From: Nonomuraea glycinis
GTDB lineage: Bacteria; Actinomycetota; Actinomycetes; Streptosporangiales; Streptosporangiaceae
Reading direction: 5' to 3'
DNA length: 64,000 bases
Assembly: GCF_014646515.1 (NCBI RefSeq)
Contig: NZ_BMNK01000010.1
Coordinates: forward strand, 1 to 64,000
The notes under the pieces are model-generated. The model did no database searches, had not been told where the DNA came from, and saw only the letters and a list, made by a program, of their open reading frames with translations. Of the stretch, positions 45,727 to 54,880 are shown piece by piece. Every line of letters begins with the position of its first letter. Within the stretch, counting starts at the first letter, position 1. The translations under genes were made by a program, and so were the position numbers.

Positions 45727-46824
45727 GTGACCGACTTCCGGCCGGGTGACGCGTCGCTGGTGCGTAAGGTCAACACCCAGGTCACCCTGCGGGCGCTGCG
45801 CCGCGAGGGCGTGGCCACGCTGACCCGGCTGGGCCGGATCACCGGACTGTCCCGGCAGACGGTGGAGGCGGTGCTGGACGAGCTCAAGGAGCGCGGCTGG
45901 ATCAGGGAGGCACCGCCGGACGAGGGCGCCATGGGCAGGCCGGCCCGCCGGTTCGGCTTTCGCGCGGACGCCGGTTACGTGGTGGGCCTGGAGGTCGGCG
46001 GCGACCGGATCGTGGTCTCGCTCGCCGACCTCAGCGGGGCGGTGATCGCCTGGGAGCGCTCCGCCGTCGAGAGCGACGCCCCGGCGGCCGAGCGCCTGGA
46101 AGCTGCCCGCCGTACCGCCCTGGCCTGCGTGGACGGCGCGGGGGTGGCGCGCACGCGGGTGTGGACGCTGGCGGCCGGTACGTCCGGCATCGTGGATCGC
46201 TCGGGCCGGGTGTCGCTGTCGATCACGCTGCCCGGCTGGACCGGCCTGGATCTGGCGGGCGTGGCCGCGCGCTGGTTCGGGTGCACCGCCCTGGCGGCCA
46301 ACGACGCCAACCTCGGCGCCCTGGCCGAGCACTGGCGCGGCAGCGCCCAGCACGCCAGCGACGTCGTCTACATTCTGGTCGGGCACCGGCCGGGAGCCGG
46401 CATCCTGATCGGCGGACGCCTGCACCTCGGGCGTTCGGGCGCGGCGGGTGAGATCGGCACGCTGCGCCAGGTCGGCTGGGAGAACGCCGCGACCGAGCTG
46501 GTCGAGGAGGGCAGCGCGGCGGAGGTGTTCGCCGCGGCGGGCGCCGGTGACGAGGCCGCCCTGCGCAGGGTCGACCACTACGCGGAGAACCTCGCGATCG
46601 GCGCCTCCGCGCTCGTGTTGGCCGTGGACCCCGACCTGCTGGTCATCGGCGGGGGCTACGCGCTGGCGGGCGACGTGCTGCTCGACCCGCTCCGCCGCCA
46701 CCTCGCGGACCTGTGCCTGAGCGCGCCCCAGGTGGTCACTTCGACCTTCGGCGACGAGAGCGTGTCGCTGGGAGCCGTCCGGCTCGCCCTCGACCACGTC
46801 GAACGCGACGTCCTCGGCCTCTGA
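45727..46824 (+). CDS. ROK-family transcriptional regulator lacking the zinc motif
   Basis: A 365-residue protein with an N-terminal winged helix (NTQVTLRALRREGVATLTRLGRITGLSRQTVEAVLDELKERG) and a C-terminal ROK fold (VVGLEVGGDRIVVSLADLSG, DANLGALAEHWRGSA, GAGILIGGRLHLGRSGAAGEIG). The consensus His after GEIG and the CxCGxxGC zinc cluster are absent (GEIGTLRQVGWENAATELVEE). It therefore probably acts as a repressor without sugar-kinase activity. It is divergent from the Gfo/Idh/MocA gene 99 nt away, which it likely regulates in response to a sugar. Confidence 0.85.
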   Translation: MTDFRPGDASLVRKVNTQVTLRALRREGVATLTRLGRITGLSRQTVEAVLDELKERGWIREAPPDEGAMGRPARRFGFRADAGYVVGLEVGGDRIVVSLADLSGAVIAWERSAVESDAPAAERLEAARRTALACVDGAGVARTRVWTLAAGTSGIVDRSGRVSLSITLPGWTGLDLAGVAARWFGCTALAANDANLGALAEHWRGSAQHASDVVYILVGHRPGAGILIGGRLHLGRSGAAGEIGTLRQVGWENAATELVEEGSAAEVFAAAGAGDEAALRRVDHYAENLAIGASALVLAVDPDLLVIGGGYALAGDVLLDPLRRHLADLCLSAPQVVTSTFGDESVSLGAVRLALDHVERDVLGL

Positions 46825-46860
46825 GCCCGCCTTCCGGAGGCCCGGGAACGCCGGGTGCGG

Positions 46861-46924
46861 CAAGGGCTCAACTCGGCAAGGGCTCAGCTCGGCAAGGGCT
46901 CAGCTCGGCAAGGGCTCAGCTCGG
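46861..46924. repeat. 16-bp direct tandem repeat, four units
   Basis: CAAGGGCTCAGCTCGG repeats exactly at 46877, 46893 and 46909, and with one change at 46861. It fills the space between the convergent ROK (stop 46824) and TetR (stop 46964) genes. Confidence 0.85.
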
Positions 46925-46963
46925 CGCGGGCCCGGCGAAGCACGGGGCCTCGCAGGCTTGGGC

Positions 46964-47506
46964 CTAGCGAGGCGAAAGGTCCTCTATGGCCAGGGTCGTG
47001 CGTAGCAGTGACTCGCGTACCCGCTCTTCGGGCAGGTTCATGGTCTGGGCGGTGCCCCACTGCAGGGCGCCCAGTACGGCCCAGCCGCGCAGGCGGGTCT
47101 CGTCGTCCGGGTCGGGGCCGGTGAGCTTGGCGAGCAGCTCGTCGCGGAAGGCCCGGATGGCCTCGCCCGGCGAGCCCGGCGGGGCGTCGTCGGCGCTGCC
47201 GATGTCCTCCATGAGCAGGCGGTTCACCGCGCGGTGCCGCACCATGAAGGTGACCAGCGCCTCGACCGTCGCCCGCCGGTCACCGGCGAAGTCGGTGCCG
47301 AGCAGCGTCAGCAGGTCCTCGGCGGCGGGCGCCAGCAGCTCGGCGGCCAGCCGGTCCTTCGGGTGGAAGTGGTAGGCGACGGCCGTCTTGGTCAGTCCCA
47401 CCGCGGCGGCGATGTCGGCCAGCGAGGTGAGGGCGTAGCCGCGCTCGGCGAACAGGGCCCGTGCGGCCGCCAGGATCCGGGTGCGGGTGTCGTCGGCTGT
47501 GGTCAT
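46964..47506 (-). CDS. TetR-family regulator of the MMPL exporter
   Basis: A 180-residue TetR protein: TRTRILAAARALFAERGYALTSLADIAAAVGLTKTAVAYHFHPKDRLAAELL. The start at 47506 is chosen from homology; the open frame continues upstream through the operator without a good ribosome site. A 9-bp inverted repeat in the 100-nt gap to the divergent MMPL gene is the likely operator, so the gene is probably an autoregulated repressor of the exporter. Confidence 0.85.
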   Translation of the reverse strand: MTTADDTRTRILAAARALFAERGYALTSLADIAAAVGLTKTAVAYHFHPKDRLAAELLAPAAEDLLTLLGTDFAGDRRATVEALVTFMVRHRAVNRLLMEDIGSADDAPPGSPGEAIRAFRDELLAKLTGPDPDDETRLRGWAVLGALQWGTAQTMNLPEERVRESLLRTTLAIEDLSPR

Positions 47507-47524
47507 CGTCTCATTTCCATGGGT

Positions 47525-47555
47525 GATACAGCCTCCCGATATATCTGGCTTTATC
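47525..47555. promoter_or_regulatory. TetR/MMPL operator
   Basis: GATACAGCC (47525-47533) and GGCTTTATC (47547-47555) form an inverted repeat with 8 of 9 matches around a centre that itself contains the palindrome GATATATC (47538-47545). It lies in the divergent promoter region. Confidence 0.65.
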
Positions 47556-47606
47556 GTATTGCCTGAACGACCGTACAGGACGGGCGTGAACGGGGGGCAA
47601 CGGGCG

Positions 47607-49805
47607 ATGTCGCGTTTTCTGGGACGGCTGGGCGGCTGGTGTGCCCGCCACGGCCGGCTCGTCCTGACCTTATGGGTGATCGCCGCGGCGGCCCTGATGG
47701 GCGGCAGCATCGTGCTGGGCAGCCCGGTCAGCAACGACGCCAGCATCCCCGGCACCGACGCGCAGCGCGCCCACGACCTGATGCGCGACGGCTTCGGCCC
47801 CGGCTATGACCAGGGCGGCACCGTACAGCTGGTGATCTACTCCCCGTACGGGCCGCTCACCGAGGATCGGCCCAAGCAGGCCGTGGAGCGGACCGTCGCG
47901 GACCTTCGCACCCTGCCGCACGTCGTCCAGGTCGACTCGCCCTACCGCAGGGGCGGCATCGCCTCCAACCTGCGGATCGGCCTGGTCACCGTACGGATGG
48001 AAGGGCACGACAGCACCAAGCTCGCCGAGAACACCCAGGTTCTGTCGGCGGCCGCCGAGCCGGCCAGGCAGGCGGGGCTGGAAGTCGTTCCCGCGGACAG
48101 CTCCACCCCGGCGGACAAGGAGATCAAGACCGGGCCAAGCGAGATCATCGGCGTGGTGTGCGCCCTGCTGGTGCTGATCTTCGCGTTCGGCACGCTCACC
48201 GCCGCGCTGGTGCCGATCTTCACCGCGCTCGTCAGCGTCGCCTCGGGGCTGGGCGTGATCGGCCTGCTCGGCCATGTCGTGGACGTGCCCAAGCAGGCGG
48301 GCATCATGGCCACGATGATCGGCCTCGGCGTCGGCATCGACTACGCGCTGTTCCTGCTGTCCAGGCACCGCAGGCTGCTCGCCACCGGGCTGCCGGTCCA
48401 GGAGGCGGTGCGCCGGGCGGTGGCCAGCTCCGGCGGGGCGGTGGTGTTCGCCGGCGGCACCGTGATCATCGCGTTGAGCGCGCTCATGCTGGGCGGGTTC
48501 CCGCTGCTGCGCACGCTGGGCTGGATCACCGGCATCTCGGTCGTGTCCGCCGTGCTCACCGCGGTCACGCTGGTGCCCGCGCAGCTCGGCCTGCTGGGCC
48601 ACCGCGTCAACACGCTCAAAGTGCCCTTCCTCGGCCGCCGGCCCGAGTCGTCCGGCTGGGGCGGGCTCGGCGCCTGGGTGGCCAGGCGGCCGTGGACGGT
48701 CCTGGTCGGCAGCGTGCTCGTGCTGGCCACGCTCGCCGCGCCCGCCCTCGCGCTCCAGCTCGGCTCGCTCGACGAGGGGTACGGCGCGAAGGGCGAGCCC
48801 TCCCGGCGGGCGTACGAACTGATGGCCTCCGGGTTCGGCCCCGGCATCAACGGGCCGTTGACCGTCGTGGCGAAGGTGACCGGCTCTGACGCCGCCGTCG
48901 ACCGGCTGAGCAACGCGATCGAGGCCGTGGACGGGGTCGCGAACGTGTCGGAGGCCAAGAAGAACGACTCCGGCGACGCCGTGATGATCCAGGTCGTGCC
49001 CGAGTACGCCCCCAGTGATGCCCGGGCGGCCGAGGTCGTCAGGGAGATCCGCCAGCTGAACGTCGACGGCGTGCAGGCGCATGTGGGCGGCGAGGTGGCC
49101 GGGCTCACCGACGCGGCCGATCGGATGGCCGAGCGCACCCCGCTCGTCATCGGGGTGGTGGTGCTGCTCAGCGCGCTGTTGCTGCTGTTCGCCTTCCGGG
49201 CGCCGATCGTCGCGATCAAGGCCGCGCTGATGAACCTCGTCTCCCTCGGCGCCGCCTTCGGCGCGCTGGCGCTGGTGTTCTCCATCGGGCTGGGCAGCGG
49301 CCTGGTCGGCATGGACGCGCCGGCGAACAGCTCGTACCTGCAGACGATCTTCTTCTCGGTGCCCATCGAGAGTTACGTGCCGCTGATGCTGTTCGCGGTG
49401 CTGTTCGGGCTGTCGATGGACTACGAGGTCTTCCTGCTCACCGCGGTACGGCAGGCGTACCTCAAGCATGGGGACAACGCGCGCTCGGTCGCCGAAGGGC
49501 TGGGCTCGACCGGCAGGGTGATCACCTCGGCGGCGCTCATCATGGTCGCCGTCTTCACCGCGTTCATCGCCTACCCGGATCCGATGGTGAAGACCTTCGG
49601 GGTGGGGCTGGCGGCGGCCATCGCGGTGGACGCCACCATCATCAGAGGCTTCCTGGTCCCGGCGACCATGGTGCTGCTGGGGCGGTGGAACTGGTGGTGC
49701 CCGCGCTGGCTGGACCGGCTGCTGCCGAACCTGTCGGTGGAAGGGCACGAGGACGAGGACGCCCCGGCCCGCCCGCCCGTCCCCGTCATGTCCGGGCAGA
49801 GCTGA
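47607..49805 (+). CDS. MMPL-family (RND-type) transporter
   Basis: A 732-residue inner-membrane transporter of the MMPL family, built as two halves, each with a lead helix, a large external loop and a five-helix bundle (first half helices from about 195 to 370, second from 510 to 700). GLGVGIDYALFLLSRHRR and LFGLSMDYEVFLLTAVRQAY are the two copies of the family signature; their Asp-Tyr pairs are the proton-relay residues. Members export lipids, siderophores or drugs. ATG 47607 starts directly before the first helix. The divergent TetR gene and its operator suggest inducible export. Confidence 0.9.
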   Translation: MSRFLGRLGGWCARHGRLVLTLWVIAAAALMGGSIVLGSPVSNDASIPGTDAQRAHDLMRDGFGPGYDQGGTVQLVIYSPYGPLTEDRPKQAVERTVADLRTLPHVVQVDSPYRRGGIASNLRIGLVTVRMEGHDSTKLAENTQVLSAAAEPARQAGLEVVPADSSTPADKEIKTGPSEIIGVVCALLVLIFAFGTLTAALVPIFTALVSVASGLGVIGLLGHVVDVPKQAGIMATMIGLGVGIDYALFLLSRHRRLLATGLPVQEAVRRAVASSGGAVVFAGGTVIIALSALMLGGFPLLRTLGWITGISVVSAVLTAVTLVPAQLGLLGHRVNTLKVPFLGRRPESSGWGGLGAWVARRPWTVLVGSVLVLATLAAPALALQLGSLDEGYGAKGEPSRRAYELMASGFGPGINGPLTVVAKVTGSDAAVDRLSNAIEAVDGVANVSEAKKNDSGDAVMIQVVPEYAPSDARAAEVVREIRQLNVDGVQAHVGGEVAGLTDAADRMAERTPLVIGVVVLLSALLLLFAFRAPIVAIKAALMNLVSLGAAFGALALVFSIGLGSGLVGMDAPANSSYLQTIFFSVPIESYVPLMLFAVLFGLSMDYEVFLLTAVRQAYLKHGDNARSVAEGLGSTGRVITSAALIMVAVFTAFIAYPDPMVKTFGVGLAAAIAVDATIIRGFLVPATMVLLGRWNWWCPRWLDRLLPNLSVEGHEDEDAPARPPVPVMSGQS

Positions 49806-49883
49806 CCACCCGGCGGTTCTTGGCCCGTCCCGCCGCCCCGGATACATCTCACTTATTGCCGCCCCCTAAAGTGAGGAATGTAA

Positions 49884-51251
<1,368 letters not shown>

Positions 51252-51258
51252 CCCTGGG

Positions 51259-51292
51259 CTGATCCGGCCCGCAGCCTGATCCGGCCCGCAGC
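51259..51292. repeat. 17-bp direct repeat, two units
   Basis: CTGATCCGGCCCGCAGC occurs twice in tandem (51259-51275, 51276-51292), filling the gap between the convergent gdhA and ArsR-rhodanese stop codons. Confidence 0.75.
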
Positions 51293-51297
51293 CGGAT

Positions 51298-51951
51298 CTA
51301 AGGCGATTCCTGGACGGCGCGCCCCGAACGGCGCCAGCCGGTGAGGCCACCGTCCAGGGGCCGCGCCCGGTAGCCGTGCGAGCGCAGCACCTCCACCGCA
51401 CGAGGGGAGACCACGCAGTACGGCCCGCCGCAGTAAGCGATGATCTCCGCGTCGCCGGGCAGCTCGCCCAGCCGGTCCAGCAACTCCTGCAACGGCACCG
51501 ACACCGCGCCGGGCACATGCCCCTCGGCGTAGGCCGCGGCCGAGCGCACGTCCACGACCACCGTGTCCGGCTCCCGCAGCCGTGCGGCCAGCTCGGCGGC
51601 CGTCACCGCCTCGAACGAGCCGAGCCGCTCCTCGACGGCGTCCCGCAGATCGGCGAGCCGTTCGTGGGCGAACCCCTGGAATTGGCCGAGAAAGCGCGAC
51701 ACCCGCTCGTCGGCCAGCCGGTAGTAGACCCGGGTGCCGTCCTTCCGGCTGGTCACCAGGTGCGCGGCGCGGAGCTGCTGGAGCTGGGCCGAGGTGTTCT
51801 TCAGCGCCACGCCCGCCTCCTCCGACAGCTCCTCGACCGTACGCTCGCGCTGGTCGAGCACGTCGAGCAGGCGCAGCCGGACCGGATTGGACAGCGCCTT
51901 GCCGATGCGGGCGAGCTGCTGGTAGATCGGCTCTTCCGGGAAGTCGGGCAT
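51298..51951 (-). CDS. ArsR-family regulator fused to a rhodanese domain
   Basis: A 217-residue protein. Residues 1-95 are an ArsR/SmtB winged helix (ALSNPVRLRLLDVLDQRERTVEELSEEAGVALKNTSAQLQQLRAAHLVTSRKDGTRVYYRL), and 120-215 a rhodanese domain (VVVDVRSAAAYAEGHVPGAVSVPL, active loop Cys in AYCGGPYCVVS). Such fusions link sulfur or redox sensing to repression. Its ATG overlaps the cupin stop by one base (TGATG), so both are one operon. A 7-bp inverted repeat before the cupin gene is the likely operator. Confidence 0.87.
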   Translation of the reverse strand: MPDFPEEPIYQQLARIGKALSNPVRLRLLDVLDQRERTVEELSEEAGVALKNTSAQLQQLRAAHLVTSRKDGTRVYYRLADERVSRFLGQFQGFAHERLADLRDAVEERLGSFEAVTAAELAARLREPDTVVVDVRSAAAYAEGHVPGAVSVPLQELLDRLGELPGDAEIIAYCGGPYCVVSPRAVEVLRSHGYRARPLDGGLTGWRRSGRAVQESP

Positions 51952-52445
51952 CAGACCATGAACTGGTCGTGGCGTCGGAACAGCTCGGTCCACTCCTCGT
52001 CGCTGAGCTGCCGGTCGTTGGTTCTGATGTCGGCGAGCGCCTCGAAGTAGGCCTCGCGCGGCGCTCCCGGCGTGAACAGGATCAACATCGTCGCCGGCTG
52101 CCCGGACTCGTTGCTGAAGGCGTGGATGCCGCCCTCGGGCACGAACAGGAAGTCACCCGGCGTCCCGTCCGTCCACGTGACGCCGTTGTAGAGCCGGACG
52201 CTGCCGGACAGGACGTAGAAGGACTCGGTCATCCCCCGGTGGAAGTGCGGGCTCGCCCCGCCGGGCTTCGGGCCCATCTCCCACCGGTAGAGCCCGAACG
52301 CGCCGTTCGTGGAAGCTCCGGTGCTCAGGTAGTGCACCTGGGTGCCGCCGGGGCTCATCACCAGGTCGGGCTCCTGCACGGCCGGCCGGAGCACCCCAGT
52401 GCTCTCGCCGCTCTCACCCAGATAACGCGCGGGGGGATAGGACAT
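51951..52445 (-). CDS. Cupin-domain protein
   Basis: A 164-residue single-domain cupin. The metal-binding motif 1 is seen as PHFHRGMTESFYVLSGSVRLYNG (two His and Glu) and motif 2 as PGDFLFVPEGGIHAFSNES (His). Cupins of this size include small dioxygenases, isomerases and sensors. No reaction can be assigned. It is translationally coupled to the ArsR-rhodanese gene downstream, suggesting a role in the stress or sulfur response that the regulator senses. Confidence 0.8.
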   Translation of the reverse strand: MSYPPARYLGESGESTGVLRPAVQEPDLVMSPGGTQVHYLSTGASTNGAFGLYRWEMGPKPGGASPHFHRGMTESFYVLSGSVRLYNGVTWTDGTPGDFLFVPEGGIHAFSNESGQPATMLILFTPGAPREAYFEALADIRTNDRQLSDEEWTELFRRHDQFMV

Positions 52446-52455
52446 ACCGCCTCCT

Positions 52456-52482
52456 CTAATCTTCTAATGTTCTTTAGATTAG
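52456..52482. promoter_or_regulatory. Operator candidate of the cupin/ArsR-rhodanese operon
   Basis: CTAATCT (52456-52462) is inverted as AGATTAG (52476-52482) around a 13-nt AT-rich centre, just upstream of the cupin ATG (52445). AT-rich imperfect 12-2-12-like palindromes are typical of ArsR-type operators. It overlaps the end of the adjacent ATPase pseudogene. Confidence 0.6.
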
Positions 52483-53596
52483 CGGCTCACGGTCGACCCG
52501 TAAAGAGTAGGAAGATCCACGAGCAGGACCCGCGCGTCGGACCGGGCCGCAGCCACCAGCTCCTCGTCGAAGCCCGCACCGCCGTAGCAGGCGAGCACCG
52601 TCTCGCTCGTGTCATAGCCCTTGACCTCCAGGAGATCACGCGCCTGGCGGAGCCTGTCCAGGTGCCGCAGCCCCATCACCTTCCCCCACTTCGCCTCGCC
52701 CAGGGAGCGCACCTTTCTCGGCTCGCCGGCGAAGGCGGGCGAGAGCACCGCGACGTCGATCTGGATCTTGCGCTCCTTCTTGTCACGGCTGCCGGGATCC
52801 GTCACGGTGCCCGCGGCGACCTCGCCGACCGGCCCGAACAGGTCGTCGCCGTAACGGGAGGCGTACTCCCGGCAGAGCGTCTCGAAGTGCGGACCCATGA
52901 TCGCGGAGGAGAAACGCCCGCGAGCCCGCTCCCAGACCTGGGCGGCGTGCCCGGTGGTGAGGGCGACCCACTCGGGGCGCATGATCGCCTGGTAGAAGGC
53001 GATGATCGGCTCCGCGATCCGGTAACAGGTGGCGTTGGACTGGAACGCGTCCCGCTCCTTGACCACCAGCCCGCAGTCTTCGAGCACCCGCAGCGGATGA
53101 GTGATGTCGGAGGACTTGTAGCCGATGTGCCCGGCGATGCGTCCCCAGGTGTGGTTGCCCTCCGCGATGGCGGCGCCGGTCGAGCACGGAGCGGACCACC
53201 CAGGCGTCGAAGTCCTCCAGCGACCGGGGTGTGTCCGACGCCACGAACTCATGCCGATAGGCAGGGGTGCCCCCGGCGATCGCGTGCACCATGGCCGCGA
53301 GCCGGGGATCTTCGAGCTCCCAGAACTCGCCGGCCACGCGGAACGGCAGCGGCTGGACGACCAGCTCCAGCCGGGCCCGGCCGCGCAGCGGAGCCTGTCC
53401 GGACAGCACCTTGCCCATGACGGACAGGGCCGACCCGCAGATCAGCAGCCTGGCCTGGCTCGTGCCGCGATGCGTCCGGCCACGCAGGTCGATCTCCTGC
53501 TTGAGGATGGAGGGCAGAGCGGGCGCTTGCCGGTGAGCGGCCCATGCCGTTGGTCATCGACGAGTTCCCGTACCTGATGAAGGCCAATCCCAGGCG
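52479..53596 (-). pseudogene. Broken archaeal-type AAA ATPase (DUF234) gene with a frameshift and an inverted segment
   Basis: The C-terminal part (52479 to about 53178, ending in the DUF234 nuclease-like region LGEAKWGKVMGLRHLDRLRQARDLLE) is in one frame. The middle part (about 53178-53520: LPSILKQEIDLRGR, LLICGSALSVMGKVLSGQAPLRGRARLEL, FDAWVVRSVL) is in another, so a frameshift lies near 53176-53184. The Walker B segment that should precede LPSILK (PLVIDEFPYLMKANP) is present but on the opposite strand, at 53544-53596. No Walker A region is found. The gene is therefore truncated, frameshifted and partly inverted and cannot make an active ATPase. Confidence 0.8.
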
Positions 53597-53622
53597 GGCT
53601 TTACCATGGGCGACTCCGCATG

Positions 53623-53659
53623 CACTGAAGTACGCGTTCCAGCGAACTGTACTTCAGTG
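53623..53659 (-). terminator. Inverted repeat after the alcohol dehydrogenase gene
   Basis: CACTGAAGTAC (53623-53633) and GTACTTCAGTG (53649-53659) form an 11-bp perfect inverted repeat with a 15-nt centre. It starts 8 nt past the stop of the minus-strand dehydrogenase gene. It may terminate transcription or be a scar of the rearrangement next to it. Confidence 0.45.
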
Positions 53660-53666
53660 GATCGGC

Positions 53667-54755
53667 TCAGAAGACGATGACGGAGCGGGCGACCGTGCCC
53701 TGCTTGGTGTGGGTGATCGCGTCGTTGATCTGGTCCAGGGGGAGGCGTTCGGTGATCAGGCCGTTGAGGTCGAGGCGGCCGCGTCGGTACTGGTCGGCGA
53801 GCATCGGCAGGTCGCGGTGGGGGGCCGCGTCGCCGCCCTGGGTGCCCATGAGGCGGCGGGAGGCGAACAGCAGGGCGGGGTCGAGCTCGATCGGGCGGCC
53901 GGCCGGAGGGCTGCCGACCATGACGGTGGCGCCGCCCGACCGGGTGGCGGCGAAGGTCCGGGCGAGCACGCCGGGCACGCCCGTGACGTCGAAGGCGTAG
54001 TCGACGCCGCCGTTGACCAGCTCGCCCACCTGGGCGGGGAGGTCGGCGGGCGTGAGGGTGTGGGTGGCGCCGAAGCGCTCGGCCAGTTTGAGCTTCGGCT
54101 CCGCCACGTCGGCGGCGATGATCGTGGTGGCGCCGGCGAGGACGGCGCCCTGGATGACGTTCAGGCCGACGCCGCCGCAGCCGACGACCAGGACGGAGGA
54201 GCCGGGGGTGACCCGGGCGACGTTGAGCACCGCGCCGACGCCCGTGACGACGCCGCAGGCCAGCAGGCACATGGCGTCGAAGGGGGCATCGGGGGCGATC
54301 TTCACGCACATGGCCTCGGCGACGACGGTGTACTCGGCGAACGAGCCGATGCCGATGAAGCGGCGGGCCTGCTCGCCGTCCAGGGTGGCGCGGGGCGGAC
54401 CGCCCATGACGGCGGTCATCCTGGCCCGGCCGGAGCACAGGTGGAAGCGGCCCGCGCCGCAGCTCCGGCACTTCCCGCAGGGGCCGTTCATGGCGACGAT
54501 CACGTGGTCGCCGGGAGCGACGCCGGTCACGCCGGGGCCGGTGCTCTCCACGACGCCGGCGCTCTCGTGGCCGAGGATGAACGGCAGGCGGGAGACGACC
54601 GGGCTCTTGCCGTCGATGGCCTTTAGGTCGGAGCCGCACACGCCGGACGCCTTGATCTGGACCCGGACCTCGCCGGGGCCCGGGTCGGCGATCTCGACGT
54701 CGCGGACCTCCAGCGGGGCGTCGAAGGCGGTCAGCACGGCCGCGCGCATCAGCAT
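53667..54755 (-). CDS. Zinc-dependent alcohol dehydrogenase
   Basis: A 362-residue medium-chain dehydrogenase. Catalytic zinc ligands are in GVCGSD and GHESAG plus the Cys of MCLLACGVVTGVGA, and the structural zinc site is CGKCRSCGAGRFHLC. The NAD site is VLVVGCGGVGLNVIQGA. The form matches the class III-like group acting on alcohols or aldehydes. Its promoter TTGTTA, 17 nt, TAGCGT, 6 nt, ATG makes the mRNA leaderless. The CCAAGC-type dyad overlaps the -35. Divergent from the ABC importer, it probably oxidises an imported or derived alcohol (inference). Confidence 0.88.
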   Translation of the reverse strand: MLMRAAVLTAFDAPLEVRDVEIADPGPGEVRVQIKASGVCGSDLKAIDGKSPVVSRLPFILGHESAGVVESTGPGVTGVAPGDHVIVAMNGPCGKCRSCGAGRFHLCSGRARMTAVMGGPPRATLDGEQARRFIGIGSFAEYTVVAEAMCVKIAPDAPFDAMCLLACGVVTGVGAVLNVARVTPGSSVLVVGCGGVGLNVIQGAVLAGATTIIAADVAEPKLKLAERFGATHTLTPADLPAQVGELVNGGVDYAFDVTGVPGVLARTFAATRSGGATVMVGSPPAGRPIELDPALLFASRRLMGTQGGDAAPHRDLPMLADQYRRGRLDLNGLITERLPLDQINDAITHTKQGTVARSVIVF

Positions 54756-54761
54756 GCGCCC

Positions 54762-54861
54762 ACGCTAGCCCGGCCGCCTGTCTCTAACAAGCGGTTGCTC
54801 GGTCGATTGACACCCCTGCGGGGCGAACTTACGCTGACCGCAAAACCAAGCGAGCGCTAGG
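54762..54861. promoter_or_regulatory. Divergent promoters with two TetR-type dyads
   Basis: Minus strand: TTGTTA (54790-54785), 17 nt, TAGCGT (54767-54762). Plus strand: TTGACA (54807-54812), 17 nt, TACGCT (54830-54835), start near 54842. Dyad 1 (ACAAGCGGTTGCTCGG, 54787-54802) covers the minus -35. Dyad 2 (CCAAGCGAGCGCTAGG, 54846-54861) lies just after the plus start. Both resemble the ANCAAGNNCTTGNT-type sites of actinobacterial TetR repressors such as KstR2. Confidence 0.7.
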
Positions 54862-54880
54862 CCAAAACCCGGAGGCTCAC

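Noticed and set aside
46861-46924. The 16-bp tandem repeat considered as a CRISPR array
   Set aside because: Units abut with no spacers and no cas genes are present.
47670-49847. A 725-codon open frame on the minus strand opposite the MMPL gene
   Set aside because: Composition is Arg/Gly/His/Gln-rich without motifs, and the plus strand encodes a complete MMPL transporter.
51582-53420. A 612-codon plus-strand open frame across the ArsR, cupin and ATPase loci
   Set aside because: It runs opposite three recognisable genes, has Pro/Arg-rich low-complexity content and no ribosome site.
53544-54626. A plus-strand frame beginning PLVIDEFPYLMKANP and continuing 360 codons
   Set aside because: Only the first 18 codons are meaningful (a displaced ATPase Walker B segment); the rest is the antisense of the alcohol dehydrogenase gene.
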